From positions 130,238,181 through 130,302,180 of the forward strand of contig CM075850.1 of the NCBI GenBank assembly GCA_037975125.1: a stretch of 64,000 nt of DNA, in the 5' to 3' direction. Below the pieces are notes generated by a model. The model worked only from the letters and a program-made list of their open reading frames with translations, had not been told where the DNA came from and did no database searches. This document shows, in pieces, positions 1-13,959 of the stretch. Positions within the stretch are counted from its first letter, which is position 1, and each line of letters starts with the position of its first letter. The DNA is from Latrodectus hesperus. Taxonomy: Eukaryota > Arthropoda > Arachnida > Araneae > Theridiidae. The position numbers were made by a program, and so were the translations under genes.

Positions 1-35
1 TATTATGATTATAAAACTGCACTTTTAAAATTTAC

Positions 36-150
36 CAAGTTGTTGATTTTCCAGCATAATTTGTACAAACTGCTCTTGTAATTGGGCAAGTTGAGATTCA
101 TAACATGCTGTACAGGATTCTTCATTTGATGAGCGTTTAGGGTGAGGACA
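36..150 (-). CDS. Exon of unidentified minus-strand gene (coiled-coil segment)
   Basis: A 115-nt open segment lies between a good acceptor (TTCATTTTAG) and a donor (CTTG|GTAAAT). In phase 0 it encodes 38 residues: a Cys-containing start (CPHPKRSSNEESCTACYESQ), then a Leu/Gln/Glu-rich heptad-like stretch (LAQLQEQFVQIMLENQQL) that predicts a coiled coil. The phase matches the end of the exon at 2059-2214, so the two probably join across the intron holding a Tc1 relic. I do not recognise the family. One other frame is also open, so coding status is likely but not certain. Confidence 0.45.
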
Positions 151-1097
151 CTAAAATGAAAATATATTGATAAATTTTACAGACCTAATTATCATGATAA
201 AAAATATTTGAAATTTTCAAACATAAAGATATTTAAAATCTCCATCTTTTTTGGAATAAATTATATTTAATTATATGAGTTATAAAATAAAGAATACTTA
301 GGCCACTCTGATTGTAATGAATAATTTTTATTTATTTTCATATAAATTGTATACTTGCAAAGAAGGTTGGGGTGCTTTGTTTTTTTAATTACTTTTGAAA
401 TTATTTGATAATTCAAAACAATCGTTTTGCCTTTCAGTAATCCTTGATTGCATAAATCATTTATAAGTCACAAAACAAACCATAATTTTCTCTAATGAAA
501 TTTTATTTTATCACATCAAATAGTCGATAAATTATTTGCATGACAATAAATTATTGACTGCTTGACTTCTTTTTCATTTTAAGTTAAAAGTAGGTTTTCA
601 GATATTTAAATGAATATTAAAGTATGCTAAAATCTTGATTCTTCATGTCTTCAATTTTATGTTTGTAGGAGTGTTATTTTTAAATACTTCCCATCCACTC
701 CCTCCATACCACAAATGTTACATATAATTTGTCCAAAAAATGTTAAACAATTTAGAAGAAGCTACTTTTGATTGGAAAACATAAAAATAGATTTGACAAA
801 TTTTCAAGTTAATCTACGAGAATTTAGGAAAACATTTTTGATTTAATAAATCTTGAAAGAAACATTTATACTTTATTAGAACAAAACATTGTCATTTGGC
901 AGTTTTAATGTTTATTAATACAAAAACTCTTGTGACATATAGTTTTAAAATTATATTCACATTTGAGGATGAACTGAGCTTTAATACTCATTGCCTCACA
1001 ACTTTTAGAAAAATTATTACAAAAAAGAATTAAATAGTGGTAATCTGGATATAACTAACTAAAATAAGAAAATTTTGTGGGAAAATTTCGTTTGAAC
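151..1097. other. Intron sequence, nothing recognised
   Basis: AT-rich sequence with frequent stops in all frames. No repeat or exon signature seen. Confidence 0.4.
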
Positions 1098-1700
1098 TGA
1101 ACAGGACTGGGCATGCGTACTATCCTCAGATGAGAGTTGGTTCAGTCTGTCATCGGATTGTAGATGCCAACTGATCTGGCGATAGAGTGGTACTGCTTAT
1201 CGTCCAGAAAATATCCAGGAAAGGGACCGATATCCGACATACAGTGTCATGGTGTCGGCCAGCATGACGATCAATGGCCGCACGCCCCTACATGTAGTTG
1301 CCAATGGGACTATGACGGACCAACAATACATTAATGAAGTCCTACTTCCTTATGTTCGTCTTTTCCGTTGTGCTGTCGGTGATAAATTTGTTTTTATGGA
1401 CGACAACGCAACATGTCATTGAACACTCGCTGTTCAAGACTGTCTAGACAGCGAGGGTATTCATTGCCTCGTATGGCCATCACGTTCAGCAGATGTAAAC
1501 CCCATTGAAAATGTGTGGGATGCTTTGGGGAAGCAAGTTGCTGGTCAAAACTATCCTACGACAAACAAGAACACCCTCATCCGTGCACTCCCAGAGGAAT
1601 GGGATAAATTGCCTCAACAGCTGCTGGATAATGTTGTGCAAAGTATGATACGATGTGTGAAATGTTGCATCCCACTCCACGGTGGACATATCCCATACTG
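1098..1700 (+). mobile_element. Tc1-like transposase relic (DD34E)
   Basis: Plus-strand translation gives a recognisable Tc1-family transposase catalytic half. It shows an SDESWF-like motif near 1120, a GT-x-Y-x-P-ENIQERDR stretch, the second Asp in FMDDNAT near 1400, and VNPIENVWDALG with the catalytic Glu near 1508. I count 34 residues between that Asp and Glu, the Tc1 spacing. A TGA at 1420-1422 interrupts the frame just after MDDNATCH, and there is an earlier stop near 1180, so it is dead. No terminal inverted repeats were resolved. It sits in the intron between the two exons of the unidentified gene, in the opposite orientation. Confidence 0.85.
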
Positions 1701-2058
1701 ATACCTATCTTCAAGGTGCCTGCTAACTTTAAGATGCATTGTTCCATTTTTCTGTATGCAGCATCAAATGAACATTTTTTTCTTTCAGATGTTTCACAGC
1801 TTTTGTACTTTCCAGGACAATAAATATTCTTTATTCCAATGTCCGAACAGTGTGGCAACTATATTTTATCCTACTAGGCCTCGTGTCTCGCTTAATGTTG
1901 TGCTACATTGCAATTTCTGATCCATCCTTAGCAAGTGTCCAGCAGTGTATAATAAATTAATATACATTCAATAAGTACAAAAATGTTTTCAAGCAATATA
2001 TATAAAATCAAGTTAAATTACAAATTATTAATGATGTTTTAAAATTAGCTATGTTAAC

Positions 2059-2214
2059 CTCATCAGGAATCTCTTCAAGAAGACGTTCTTCAGAAGGGTA
2101 AGTATGTAATATAGTGGGAGTAGGCATTATGTCTATTTCAGGTTTTTCTGATCGAAATTTAGATTTAATAGCTTGTCGCAGTGACATTCCTGAAAACCAA
2201 AATAATACTCCAAC
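2059..2214 (-). CDS. Exon of unidentified minus-strand gene
   Basis: A 156-nt open segment between a poly-T acceptor (TTTTTTTTAG) and a donor (GATGAG|GTTAAC), phase 0 at both ends, encodes 52 residues. It starts hydrophobic (VGVLFWFSGM), follows with a basic stretch (SLRQAIKSKFRSEKP) and ends acidic (SEERLLEEIPDE). A second acceptor (GGTTTTCAG, exon start 2189) would shorten it. The hydrophobic start beside basic residues could be the end of a membrane segment, but this is a guess. No family recognised. The neighbouring exon at 36-150 is phase-compatible. Confidence 0.45.
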
Positions 2215-3544
2215 CTAAAAAAAAACATTAAGCATTACATATAAATACATATTAAAATTACACTTTTCTAAAATTTAAATTTGATTGATTGACAAATATA
2301 TTAAATATTTAAAAAGGAATAAAATTATCAGCTAAATAATTTAAATATCACTTAATCTAATTTCAAATGAGTAAAATTAGTATCCACAGTAAAGAAGTAT
2401 TATTTTAAGTATAGAGTTCTCAACAACTAAAAAGATCATTTTTGTCCATATTAAAAATCCTCAAGTATAATATAATTGAAACCTAATAGAGGATATCCTT
2501 ACACCAGCTAAAAATGACTGAAATTTTTTTGGTTAAATCCTACAGTATCAAATTTGCATTGGGTGTCGAATGCACCAAACCTGTAGCTAGCAATGTCAGA
2601 GCAGATTCTTCCTATTTTATGATATAACCTAAGATTTTGAAGCAATCTAATGCATGCATCTGCAATATTTGTTTGAAGTTTTATTAATCCTTAAAGCTTT
2701 TGCAATATGTTTTATTTATTTAATATTTATGCTTGAAACATTTGTGTTTGAAGTCGTGATACAAAGAAATCAAGTTTTATTTTCAAAGTGAATAAAATTC
2801 AAATTTTCATATTTGTGTGAAGCAAGTATCAGGTATGGATACTGATAAATTGAATTTGCATTTTTTTAAAATTTGGAGCGTGAGTATAATTAGACCGGTG
2901 CTGATGATTTTACTGTAATTATAGATGATAATTAGGTGAATACATTTACTTTATGTATAATTCTATTAAAACTCCTGTTGTATATAATAATTTATGTATA
3001 TTATGTATGTTTAGAAATATTTGACACATATATATTTAGGTTTCTTAATAAGAAACTGAAGTTTTTGTAAAATTGCATGTTATTTACATTATTAATGAAG
3101 CTATATTGCCTGGTTGTCTCACATTCTAGATTTCATTACAATGAGTGTTTATTAAAGGTGTGTGCCACTACCTAGTTAATTAAAATCCAAGTTTTCCTAA
3201 CAATGTATGTTATTTTTGTTACGGATTCAAATTTATAGCCCTAATGTTAACACCTGCTCAGTATTTTTATATACAATAAATTTTCAAAATGCCTTTATTT
3301 TGATTAATTAAAAGAAAATAGTTTAAAAAATTGTGTGCTTTTATTAACAAAGTTTGAATAATAATATTTATTTTTAGAGTTTTATAATTGTTTTGCAATA
3401 GTAATCTTTTGTTAAATTCTTAAATTAATTTACAGTTATTAGTTTCTTAATATTTCTGTATATACTAGGTAAATAAACTGAAATATTCAAAACTCTGATA
3501 TTTGAAATCGAAAATAGTACAAATTTGCAAATATTAAAAGTTTA
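2215..3544. other. Intergenic or intron, nothing recognised
   Basis: AT-rich, no coding signature or recognisable repeat. Confidence 0.4.
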
Positions 3545-3590
3545 AGTTTAAGCATAATCAAGATTTCAAAAACTTGATTATGCTTAAACT
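3545..3590. repeat. 18-bp perfect inverted repeat, 10-nt loop
   Basis: Arms 3545-3562 and 3573-3590 are perfectly complementary (AGTTTAAGCATAATCAAG and its reverse complement) around the loop ATTTCAAAAA. No associated gene or element was found. It could be a local template-switch product. Confidence 0.7.
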
Positions 3591-3854
3591 GGATACATTG
3601 TGAAGTGGCATAATTTATATTGGCAAAATAACTTTGTAGTCCTTGATATTAAAACTGAAAATCTTGCTAAAACCATGCCAGCTCATAGGATTTTAACAAC
3701 AAATTGTATTTCTAGATGAATTTCCATAGATAATTAATTATATTTACATTTTTCTAAGAAAAATCATAAAATTCTCAAACATTGAACAAAACTGGAAATA
3801 TATTGCAACCTACATCTCTCAATATTCAAGTGATTAAAATAAAATGTGAAAAAG

Positions 3855-4282
3855 ACAAGTTCAGCCTTGGAATACCATACTGTTAAAAGGCTTATTAAGT
3901 CAAATATAGCCTCCTATCATAGAAATGTTTACAAGATGTGCATAAAGGGGAAAGCATGGGCTTCCTTACTAACAAAGCCTATTCCATGTAACCTCCAGAG
4001 CTGTGCGAGTGGCAAATTTTTGCCTTAAAACTGGGCATGATTATCTGTAAAAACACCTTCACCATTTGGGTTTGAAGGACTCTCCTATCTGTCCTTTTTG
4101 TGGACTAGAGGACATGACTGGTGACCACCTTTACACTTGCCCTGGACTTTCGAATGTCGCAGTTAGAGATTCTGCGGAAGATGACTTTTAATTCACTTCA
4201 AGATTGTATTGGGCGGACCGACAAAGACTGGTGGTTGAAAAACCAAGGTCGGGCGTAGGATAAAAAAAAAAAAAACAAGTTC
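3855..4282 (+). mobile_element. 5'-truncated LINE 3' end with poly(A) and 8-bp TSD
   Basis: Plus-strand remnants encode the tail of a non-LTR retrotransposon ORF2. A C-x2-C-x8-H-x3-C knuckle (CPFCG...DHLYTC) is readable around 4085-4140, followed by a 3' UTR and an A tract at 4262-4275. The octamer ACAAGTTC occurs at 3855-3862 and again right after the A tract at 4275-4282, as expected for target-primed insertion. An in-frame TAA near 4047 and the truncation show it is inactive. The clade was not determined. Confidence 0.65.
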
Positions 4283-4305
4283 GGAAGTTAGAGTTTCATA
4301 TGACA

Positions 4306-4362
4306 GAATTCTGTATAAGAAAAGTGAGATATAAACTATCTCACTTTTCTTATACAGAATTC
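4306..4362. repeat. Perfect 26-bp hairpin
   Basis: Arms 4306-4331 and 4337-4362 are exact reverse complements, separated by only 5 nt (TAAAC). The arm begins GAATTCTGTATAAG and ends GAGATA. It lies 24 bp past the LINE poly(A) tail and has no other associated feature. Confidence 0.85.
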
Positions 4363-7300
4363 ATGACAACTTATTTATCACATAAAAAGCATAATACCAG
4401 ATGACTGATAGAAACAAATACATTTCCGAAAATAAAGTTAGTATTAAAAAAACTGAAGATATAGAGAATTTAAATCAAGCTTTGTAAATTTCATATACAA
4501 CTTAGTATCTAGTCAATTAATCCTATTATTTTAAGGAAGCCTTAAATTGATATTAAATAAAAAAAATAATTTGTTTCTCTTTCAAAATTCACAATCACTA
4601 TTGACTTTTAAGAAGTTTTTCTCTTAATAATTTGCAAATTTTATTTTGAAATTTAGATAAAAAAAATTCCTCAAATCATAAAATCTCCAAACACAAACAT
4701 GGTTTAAGAAAATATCTAATAGATTCGGTAGCAAGAATAATTTTCAACTTTAACAGCTAACATAATGTCAAAAAACTGAAATAAGCCTGAATTACATGTT
4801 TCTTTAAAACTCTGTTGATTATATATTATAATAATATAAATTTCATACAAAACCCAAGGAAATATAAATTTTTTTTTACTTTTGTTTTTAATGAAATATA
4901 GTAATTTACCATTTTAATACAAACATATCAACCCATTGAATATTCTTAAGGAACAAAATTTTCTAATACTATGATTTAGTGCAAAATGTTGTAATTTAGT
5001 AATGGGCTGCTTAATCTATTAAGCAAATCGAAGATTTCCGGCATCATATCACAACATTTTTAGAAAATATTTTTTTGGCGAAAATGGTCAACAGAATAAT
5101 GCATACATAACTCCATTTCTAATCTTTTTAACATTTTGTTTTATTATTCCTAATGACCAATTTATAAAGTTTGTTCAGATTGTTGAAATATGTGTCAACA
5201 GATTTAACAATCTTTATAGGTTAGAAAATGTGTGTTTAGGGATAAAATCATATGCATTTTTTCAAAATCTTAATATTAGGTTGTCTTGAATTTTTTCCAG
5301 TTCTTTAAATTATAAAGACATCATAAATGAAATAGAAAAATGCTCATTATGTTAAATGAATATTTTTAACAAACTTGGCAAATCATAGGCATAAATAATA
5401 GAGTTGTACATTAGTAGTAAAGACTGGTAAGGATAAGGATATATAAAGCCCTTTTTAATTTTTGAAAATTTCTTACGTGATAACTATGTATAATTTGCTA
5501 AAAATAAACTTTCAATCAGTTAAATTTGCCTAATCTGTACATTGCTATCTTTTAAGTAATAATTTTGTACATTATTATGACTACTAAAAATATACACAAT
5601 CACATCAGGCCAATAACAATATATAGAACTGAAACTTGCATTTTGACAAATAACAATCAATGACAACTGTACAAGTTATTATCTTTATAAAAAAAAAAGC
5701 TTTAAAAAGGATTTTTGAATAAAAAAAATCCAGTGGTGAATCAAAAACTATAATGAATTTGATCACCTAATCAAGCAAAATAACTTAATTTGATTCATTT
5801 AAAATATAGCATTTTGCTTAGGTAAAATTGAAAAAATGGATTGAAATGACAGTTGGATAAGAATTACAGATTAGAAGTCTTTGAATCCAAGACCCAAAAG
5901 TAGATAAAATAGTGACATGTTTAAGGCTGTAGAACTACGAAAGAAAGAACGTAATCAAAGTAATTTGGTTTCAATATGCATAGGAAAATTATATGGACTA
6001 GTAACTATTAAAAAACAGCAGCTTTACTGACATTTTCTTCGCAGCTTAACATGTTTAGTTATAAATGTTTCCAATTTTTATTAAGAAAACCTGTGTATTT
6101 CACATAAAAAAAAATTTTAAGAGTCAGCTTTTTTATAGTGACATATGCAGTTAAAAATGTTTTAAGACATCACTTATACATTAAACCTTTTTATATTCAA
6201 ACTCATGAATAAATAGGTTTTTGCTTTAATTTACTACAGTCATTTTATTATTATCAACTTAATATTAATTTAAATTGTTTGATAAATTACTTTCTAATAC
6301 CTTTTAAAATTCACTTTTCACTGACAGGGAGAGAATACTTTTATTTTTTCTAAATAAAAATAAATACTGTTAATTTATCTTTCATTTAAATTTTTTGTAA
6401 ATTATCGATACTTATTTTCATTTTTATATTCCCTAACAAAGTTCATAAGGTTCAGTTTATAAAGTTCTTTATAAACTGACAAATTTGCAATTTTATTGAA
6501 TATTTAATTTTATAACATGTTTTTGTATACTGTTATGATGGCTCTACACATTTGAGTTTTATGATGAGCCCATAATATAACTTTAGTTTCCACCTGTCAT
6601 ATTTCCTCAATTTAGTTTATAAACCCTTCGCATTTTACCTTCCTTTTTTATAGAGTAAGAAATGAATTTTTAAACATTTATTCATTAGCTAACTGAAACC
6701 AAATAAATCACAGAAGGAAAATCAAAATAGATACATCTTATATTCATCAAGTCGTTTTTTCTTCATATCAGAAAAGCTATTCAATTACATCAAAATGTAA
6801 TTTTTTTTAATATAAATAAAAACAATACAGCAATTTTAGAATAATTTTAAGAAATACGTTTAACTATGGTTGTTTATAAACACAGAAATACTTGACAAAC
6901 CAATTTATATTGAACAGAAAAAGTACATTAGAAATAAGTAAATGCATTATATATAAAACTAATGTTTTAATGTATACTTATTTCGATAATTAGTAAAATA
7001 AACAATATTTACACTTATTCAGCAGAATTATTGCACATGTTTAAAAATTTTAAATATCTAATCATGATAACAAAACATTTTATGAAATATTTAAATAATG
7101 TTAGCCGCTGAATTTAATCAAGAAAAAATCGAAAAGCAAATTAACTTTACCTCAAATCATCTATAAAATACAATAAACAAATTATTATTCAGAGTATTCT
7201 ATATTTCTTTCATTATTCATACTTTTCATGGCTCATTAATAATATATAATACAAATTACATATTCAAAATTCACCAACAGATCAAAATTGTTCTTATTCA

Positions 7301-8144
7301 TACAACATAACCTCAGTCGAAGTTGCTAAAAACAGAAAACAAAACTAAAATTGTTGCCAATAATCTTTTTTTAAAATATAACTGTTTGATTGTTCCCTAA
7401 CCGTTGGGGTTTTTCTCAAAAAACGTTTGTTTCTTTTCTTGATTGATTGATTGAGGAATTTTTCCTCATGAAATAAAGGTTAAATATAACATTATATTAA
7501 TAACATTTTTAACAAATCTGAATAAAAAATATCTAAAATTAAAATATGTTGAACTGCATTTCAAAATGTAAAATTTTTTAGGTAATAAAAAATTAATTAT
7601 AGCTGATGTTTTGCCTCATAAGGTGAAGTTAGCTAAGATAAATACTTAATGTTTTACCAGTATCACATTATTCCTTTTGCGAAAACTATCATAGTTAAAT
7701 TAATAAATAATTTCCATTCCTTTTAAAGGCCGATTTCATCAAATCCTAAAGACAACATTATTATTAAATAATAAAATTTAATGATTAAATTAGTGCTTGC
7801 CCCCTGGTAGTTTTCAGAGGTTTAAGGATTGAAAAACTTAATGAATGATAAATTTAATGATTAAATTAAATTGATTAAAAGTGCTATTCCTGGATTAAGG
7901 GAATAGTCTTTGTTTATATTAACATTTACATGATACAGCGCTGCATTATTAAGTATTTGTAAACTTCATTCTATATTTTAATGAACTCCAAAAAATGTTT
8001 TGTATCGCACTAATATTAGTGTAGTGCTAACTGCACTTTTGAATGCATTTAAGTCTTGAATCATCTTTTATGAGGTGGCAATTTGTGACTCAGCAAGTCG
8101 GCATTGATTTATCTTTAAATCAGTTTATAATCAAACTGATTTAA
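4363..8144. other. Intergenic, no gene recognised
   Basis: About 3.8 kb of AT-rich sequence with no ORF of note. A small perfect palindrome (13-bp arms 6452-6464 and 6467-6479, loop TT) is the only structure I saw. Confidence 0.45.
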
Positions 8145-8198
8145 TGTGTGTGTGTGTGTGTGTGCGCGCGCGCGCGTGCATGCGTGCGTGCGTGCGCG
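8145..8198. repeat. (TG)n(CG)n(TGCG)n microsatellite
   Basis: Alternating purine-pyrimidine tract: TG repeats, then CG repeats, then TGCG units. It is the most CG-dense spot in the window and a potential Z-DNA former. Confidence 0.9.
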
Positions 8199-8823
8199 AT
8201 TGCTTTAACTGATTTAGCACCATCTTATTTTCAACTATTATTGTCGGTGTTCAATGAAATCTCTGGAACAGATCTAAATCAATTGGGAAGAACAATTTGA
8301 AAAAAACGGTGAAACAGGATTATTTATGAAAATATTGACTAAACATTACAAAATTATATTAAGTTTGAGAAGAAATTGGAAGTATTAAAAGAATACAGAG
8401 CATTCTACCCTAAAATAAACGGTTGTCGATTATGATTTTGGCTAACTTCTGGTTTTGGTAAAGATAAATGTGGTTAAATTCTTACTGATGAAGAAATGTT
8501 GAAATTTGTTACTTTTTATCACCCTTAGCTCTGCAAATATTTCTTTTAATAAATTTCAAGAATATTAATATTTAAGTCAATTTTTCTGCTATTAATATAA
8601 AATTGATGAAAAACAATATCAAAAAGGAACTAAACAAAGTTGTCTTGCGTTTTATATTAAAATAGAACCAACGTTCTATTTTAAATAAATCAAAATCTCT
8701 TGTTTAGATATTTTCTATGTTAATATATATCTATTATTATAAATACGTTGGAAGAACTAAATGGATAACTTATATTTTTAATCTTTAGAACCAAACTTGT
8801 GAATGAATTTAGGAGGACTTGTT

Positions 8824-9647
8824 TCTTCTTCTTCTTCTTCTTAGAATTGAGTTTGTATGTCATTGGGCACCTCTGCTTTTATCAGCATTTTGTACCATTA
8901 ATTCCAAACCCAATATTTCCTAATTCCAGTTACTCGGGTCACCTACTTTATTAATAAAGTCCGATAACCCTTTAATGGAGTCTAGGTGTAACTCTCTAGT
9001 ATGGATGATGACTAAAGAAGTTAATCTAGGGAGGGCAAGAGCCTCACATTCGTAAGTGATATGCTCTGCCGTTTCCTCTTGCGTATGACATTTCCAGCAG
9101 ATAGGGTCTTGCTGAAACAGTCCCATCTGGTCAGAAAGTCAGTCATGCTAGGGACAGCTTCCTGACTTTCACCAGAAGAAGATGGTTTGGAGGTCATTTC
9201 TATCTCAAGTGAAGGATTCATTGCTGCCCCTTTACAAGATTGCCTCTGAGTTCCCTTGTCTTTTTCAGCAAGGTTTAATTCAGAGGCTTCACCTGCAAAT
9301 GCAGAACGGATTGTTACTTCTTGTGTCTTTTCAGCCCCAAGATAACAATTGAAAAGCTCAGGTAATATAAGTCCACCCAGCATTGCCTGAGTTACTGGGC
9401 AAGGCAAATTACTCTAGAAGTTCACCAGGCAACTAGAAGCTCTGTTAAGACATCAAAACCGCCTTGCCAATTAGCCCTAGGCACGGATCGCATAACACCA
9501 GGGTTTACAGGAGCTGCTTCACGGCCTCTGATTCTATATTCAAGGCTTTCCTGTCATTGCTACAGGATATTCGGCGATCCACCACCTGCCGACGCACCTG
9601 GTGGCTGCTCAAGCCCCAGGAAGGTACACGTACCCCCTGGTTCCAGG
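8824..9647 (-). mobile_element. Internally deleted LINE (both ends retained), 13-bp TSD
   Basis: On the minus strand this 824-bp insert starts with a GC-richer leader (9647 to about 9408). It continues as an ORF1-like reading frame from 9407 and then passes directly, near 9130, into the end of ORF2. That end carries the knuckle C-x2-C-x8-H-x4-C (CWKCHTQEETAEHITYEC, 8920-9126). It finishes with a (AAG)n tail at 8824-8842. A perfect 13-bp duplication AGGAGGACTTGTT flanks it at 8811-8823 and 9648-9660. The ORF2 end matches the LINE copy at 57352-58487. Nearly all of ORF1 and ORF2, including the reverse transcriptase, is missing, yet both termini and the duplication are intact. This implies mobilisation in trans of a deleted master, or deletion after insertion. 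Confidence 0.75.
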
Positions 9648-9726
9648 AGGAGGACTTGTTAAAAATATATGTCTTATAAAAGTAATAATATTTTTTTTCC
9701 TATTTTTACAATTAAATAGCCATTGT

Positions 9727-11425
<1,699 letters not shown>

Positions 11426-11930
11426 TTTTTTAAATTCCAATGGAAATTCAATTTAAAAATTTTATTATTGATTTTATAACATATTTTTAACAAATTCTTA
11501 TAAATTCATCCAGTAATCAAATTTTCGAAATCAAGATTAAAATCATACCTTATTAATTTTGTTTTTCTTCTTATATATTTGTAACAACAGGTATATAAAA
11601 TCATAGAACACTTCTTAACTGGAAAATTTATATATTTAAAATAGAATATCAATAATCAATAGACGCATACGTAGATCTATTAATAAGTCTGCGCATGATT
11701 CTACTTTCCTTATATCCAAATTGTAAATGCTACAACTGCCGTCCAGTGATAACTCCATAAACACCTGACGATATCTTCGTGCACAATATAAGGTAGAAGA
11801 ACCAGTGAGAGTATCATGTACAAATTACTAAGCATTGACCGCTGAAAAAATTCGGTAAAGTGAATTACCAACGAAACCAGTGAATGGCCACTTTAATGCC
11901 ACTGAGTCTCTATCAGTGACATACAATTTC
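11426..11930. other. Intergenic, nothing recognised
   Basis: AT-rich. The GC content rises from about 11680 toward the reverse-transcriptase relic, which may begin here in unrecognisable form. Confidence 0.3.
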
Positions 11931-12400
11931 TAGATCAGTACAAACTCTTGCATATGCGGATGATATTGATATAATTGCTCTATCTCTTCCCTTTTCGAAA
12001 GAAGCATTCCTTACCCTTCAGAACGCTCCAGGATGAATGTGTGAGCTTGGTTATTAACGAAGGGAAGGCAAAATACATATTCTTCTCCGTGAGCAGACTT
12101 CCAGACCCTTATCTTGAAATTGGTAAATTTGAAACTGGAAAGTGTTTCACTTACTTAGATACAGTTATTACTAGTGAAAATAAAATATTTCTTGAAATAA
12201 AAAAGCGGGAAAGACCGCGGTTAGGTTGGAATTACAGTTAAGTTTAGTCAAATGGAGTTACAATTTTTTAACAATTAATGAGAAAAATTGAAGGTCAAAG
12301 ATTTGTTAGAGATGTCAAGGAAAAATCATCAGAGAAAAGTATAGATTTACTCCGGGTTATCTGGCCAATTATGCTGACAATGAGAAGAAATAGATTTGTC
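11931..12400 (+). mobile_element. Reverse transcriptase relic (YADD box)
   Basis: The plus-strand frame from 11947 reads LAYADDIDIIALSLPFSKEA, containing the YADD catalytic box of LINE reverse transcriptases. After a frameshift the next frame continues with INEGKAKYIFF, FTYLDTVITSEN and EIKKRERPRLGWN. These resemble the thumb region and the post-RT GRPR-type segment of RTE-like elements. Frameshifts and a TGA at about 12036 show decay. The clade label is an inference from motifs. Confidence 0.6.
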
Positions 12401-13959
12401 AGCGTCATTCATTAGTTTCCTTCAACGTTTGAAATATCAAAATTTTAATTACTAACATTTTGGTCTCTGTAAATGTTTAAAATACGTACTCAACTACAAA
12501 AAAATTACATATTATCTTATACTTTATAATATAGACGAACAATAAATAATTATTAGAGTCAAAACTAATATTTCTCAAATCTATTTCGAGATTAGTTGGT
12601 AAAATCCATTTTCAGTTAATTTAAATCAAATTTAACTTTAAATGGATTTGAAAAGTGCAGTGCGAATGGGGTATAACTGAAATGTGATTATCATTAACCT
12701 CACGAAATCTAATGGTTGTTAAAGTTCATTTTAATATCTGAAAAATGTCATATGATTTTATGAGTGGATTAATATCATTTGAACCAACAGGGAACTTAAA
12801 ATTGTTAATCATCTTCAAAGAAATATGAACTAGCAAAAGTGCAAAGCTTTAATAGACATATATCAAGCTTATTGAATTTGGAATTTGGCAAAAATTTAGT
12901 AATATTGTATTTCAAATTTATACAATGTACTTAATATGGTCACAAACAGCTTACTCTGAAAAGATTTCAATTAGTTACTTGTGGTGTTAACTCGCAGGGT
13001 TAAACTCCATACAAATAATTTAATTTATTAAATTATATTATTCCTAGTAATTCTTTTAGGATCTAAGTACTCAGTAAGAAAATTCCTTTAAAAAATTTCA
13101 TAAGAAACCACACATTTTTCTATATATTTTATTTACACACTTATCTTGTAAAGGTGTTATGACTCAACTAGCAGGAGGTGTTGTTAATAGAACATAGCTC
13201 TATGGTGTTGTTGAATCAAAATGATTTTTGATTTTTTTTTTTTTTATTAAATGATTGCTCTTGAAAGCACAGAAACATGCATTCATTCATTAACAGATGC
13301 GCTTTTTTTGAATAGATCTTATTTCCAAACCCGAAATGGAGCCTTTTCTTTTGATCATACTAAAAATAAATCATGTTTATTTAAAATTGCTAAATGCTAA
13401 ACGTAATTAATAATACAATATTCATCTTAAAATAATATTATATGAATGAAATTTCCTAAATACTCTTTGTCTGTTTTAAATTTGTTTCATTAATTTCTAC
13501 TTCGATGAGTGAAATTATTTTCTTTAATGAAAATTTAGGGATTTAGTCTTCTGCTGAGGTGAAAGTTTCTTTTTCCATTTCTTTTCTGATTTTTTTATAA
13601 ATAACATATATTCTTCAAATATTCTTTAAAAATTTTAGAATTAAATATTTGTGTTTTAGAACTGAAATCCTAGAACGAAACCAATATTACTGTTCTAAAA
13701 ACATTTTATTTTCTGAAAAGTAAAATTTAAGAACGATTAAGAATAAATTGCTACGATAAAAAGTTTTAAACTCTAGAATAAGGAACTAAAAGCAAATGCA
13801 ATAAGTTAAATACAATGCTGGGTAATTTTAAATTGCTTTTACAAATTAAGAGGGAAGATAGTACCATTCCAGGAAAGCAATAGTTACATAAAGACATAAG
13901 GTAGCTTCGTATCTTATCTCCCCGTACTCACTTCTGTGTTGAAAAATTGAATTAAAGAT
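12401..13959. other. Intergenic, nothing recognised
   Basis: AT-rich with scattered homopolymer T runs. No coding or repeat signature seen. Confidence 0.35.
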
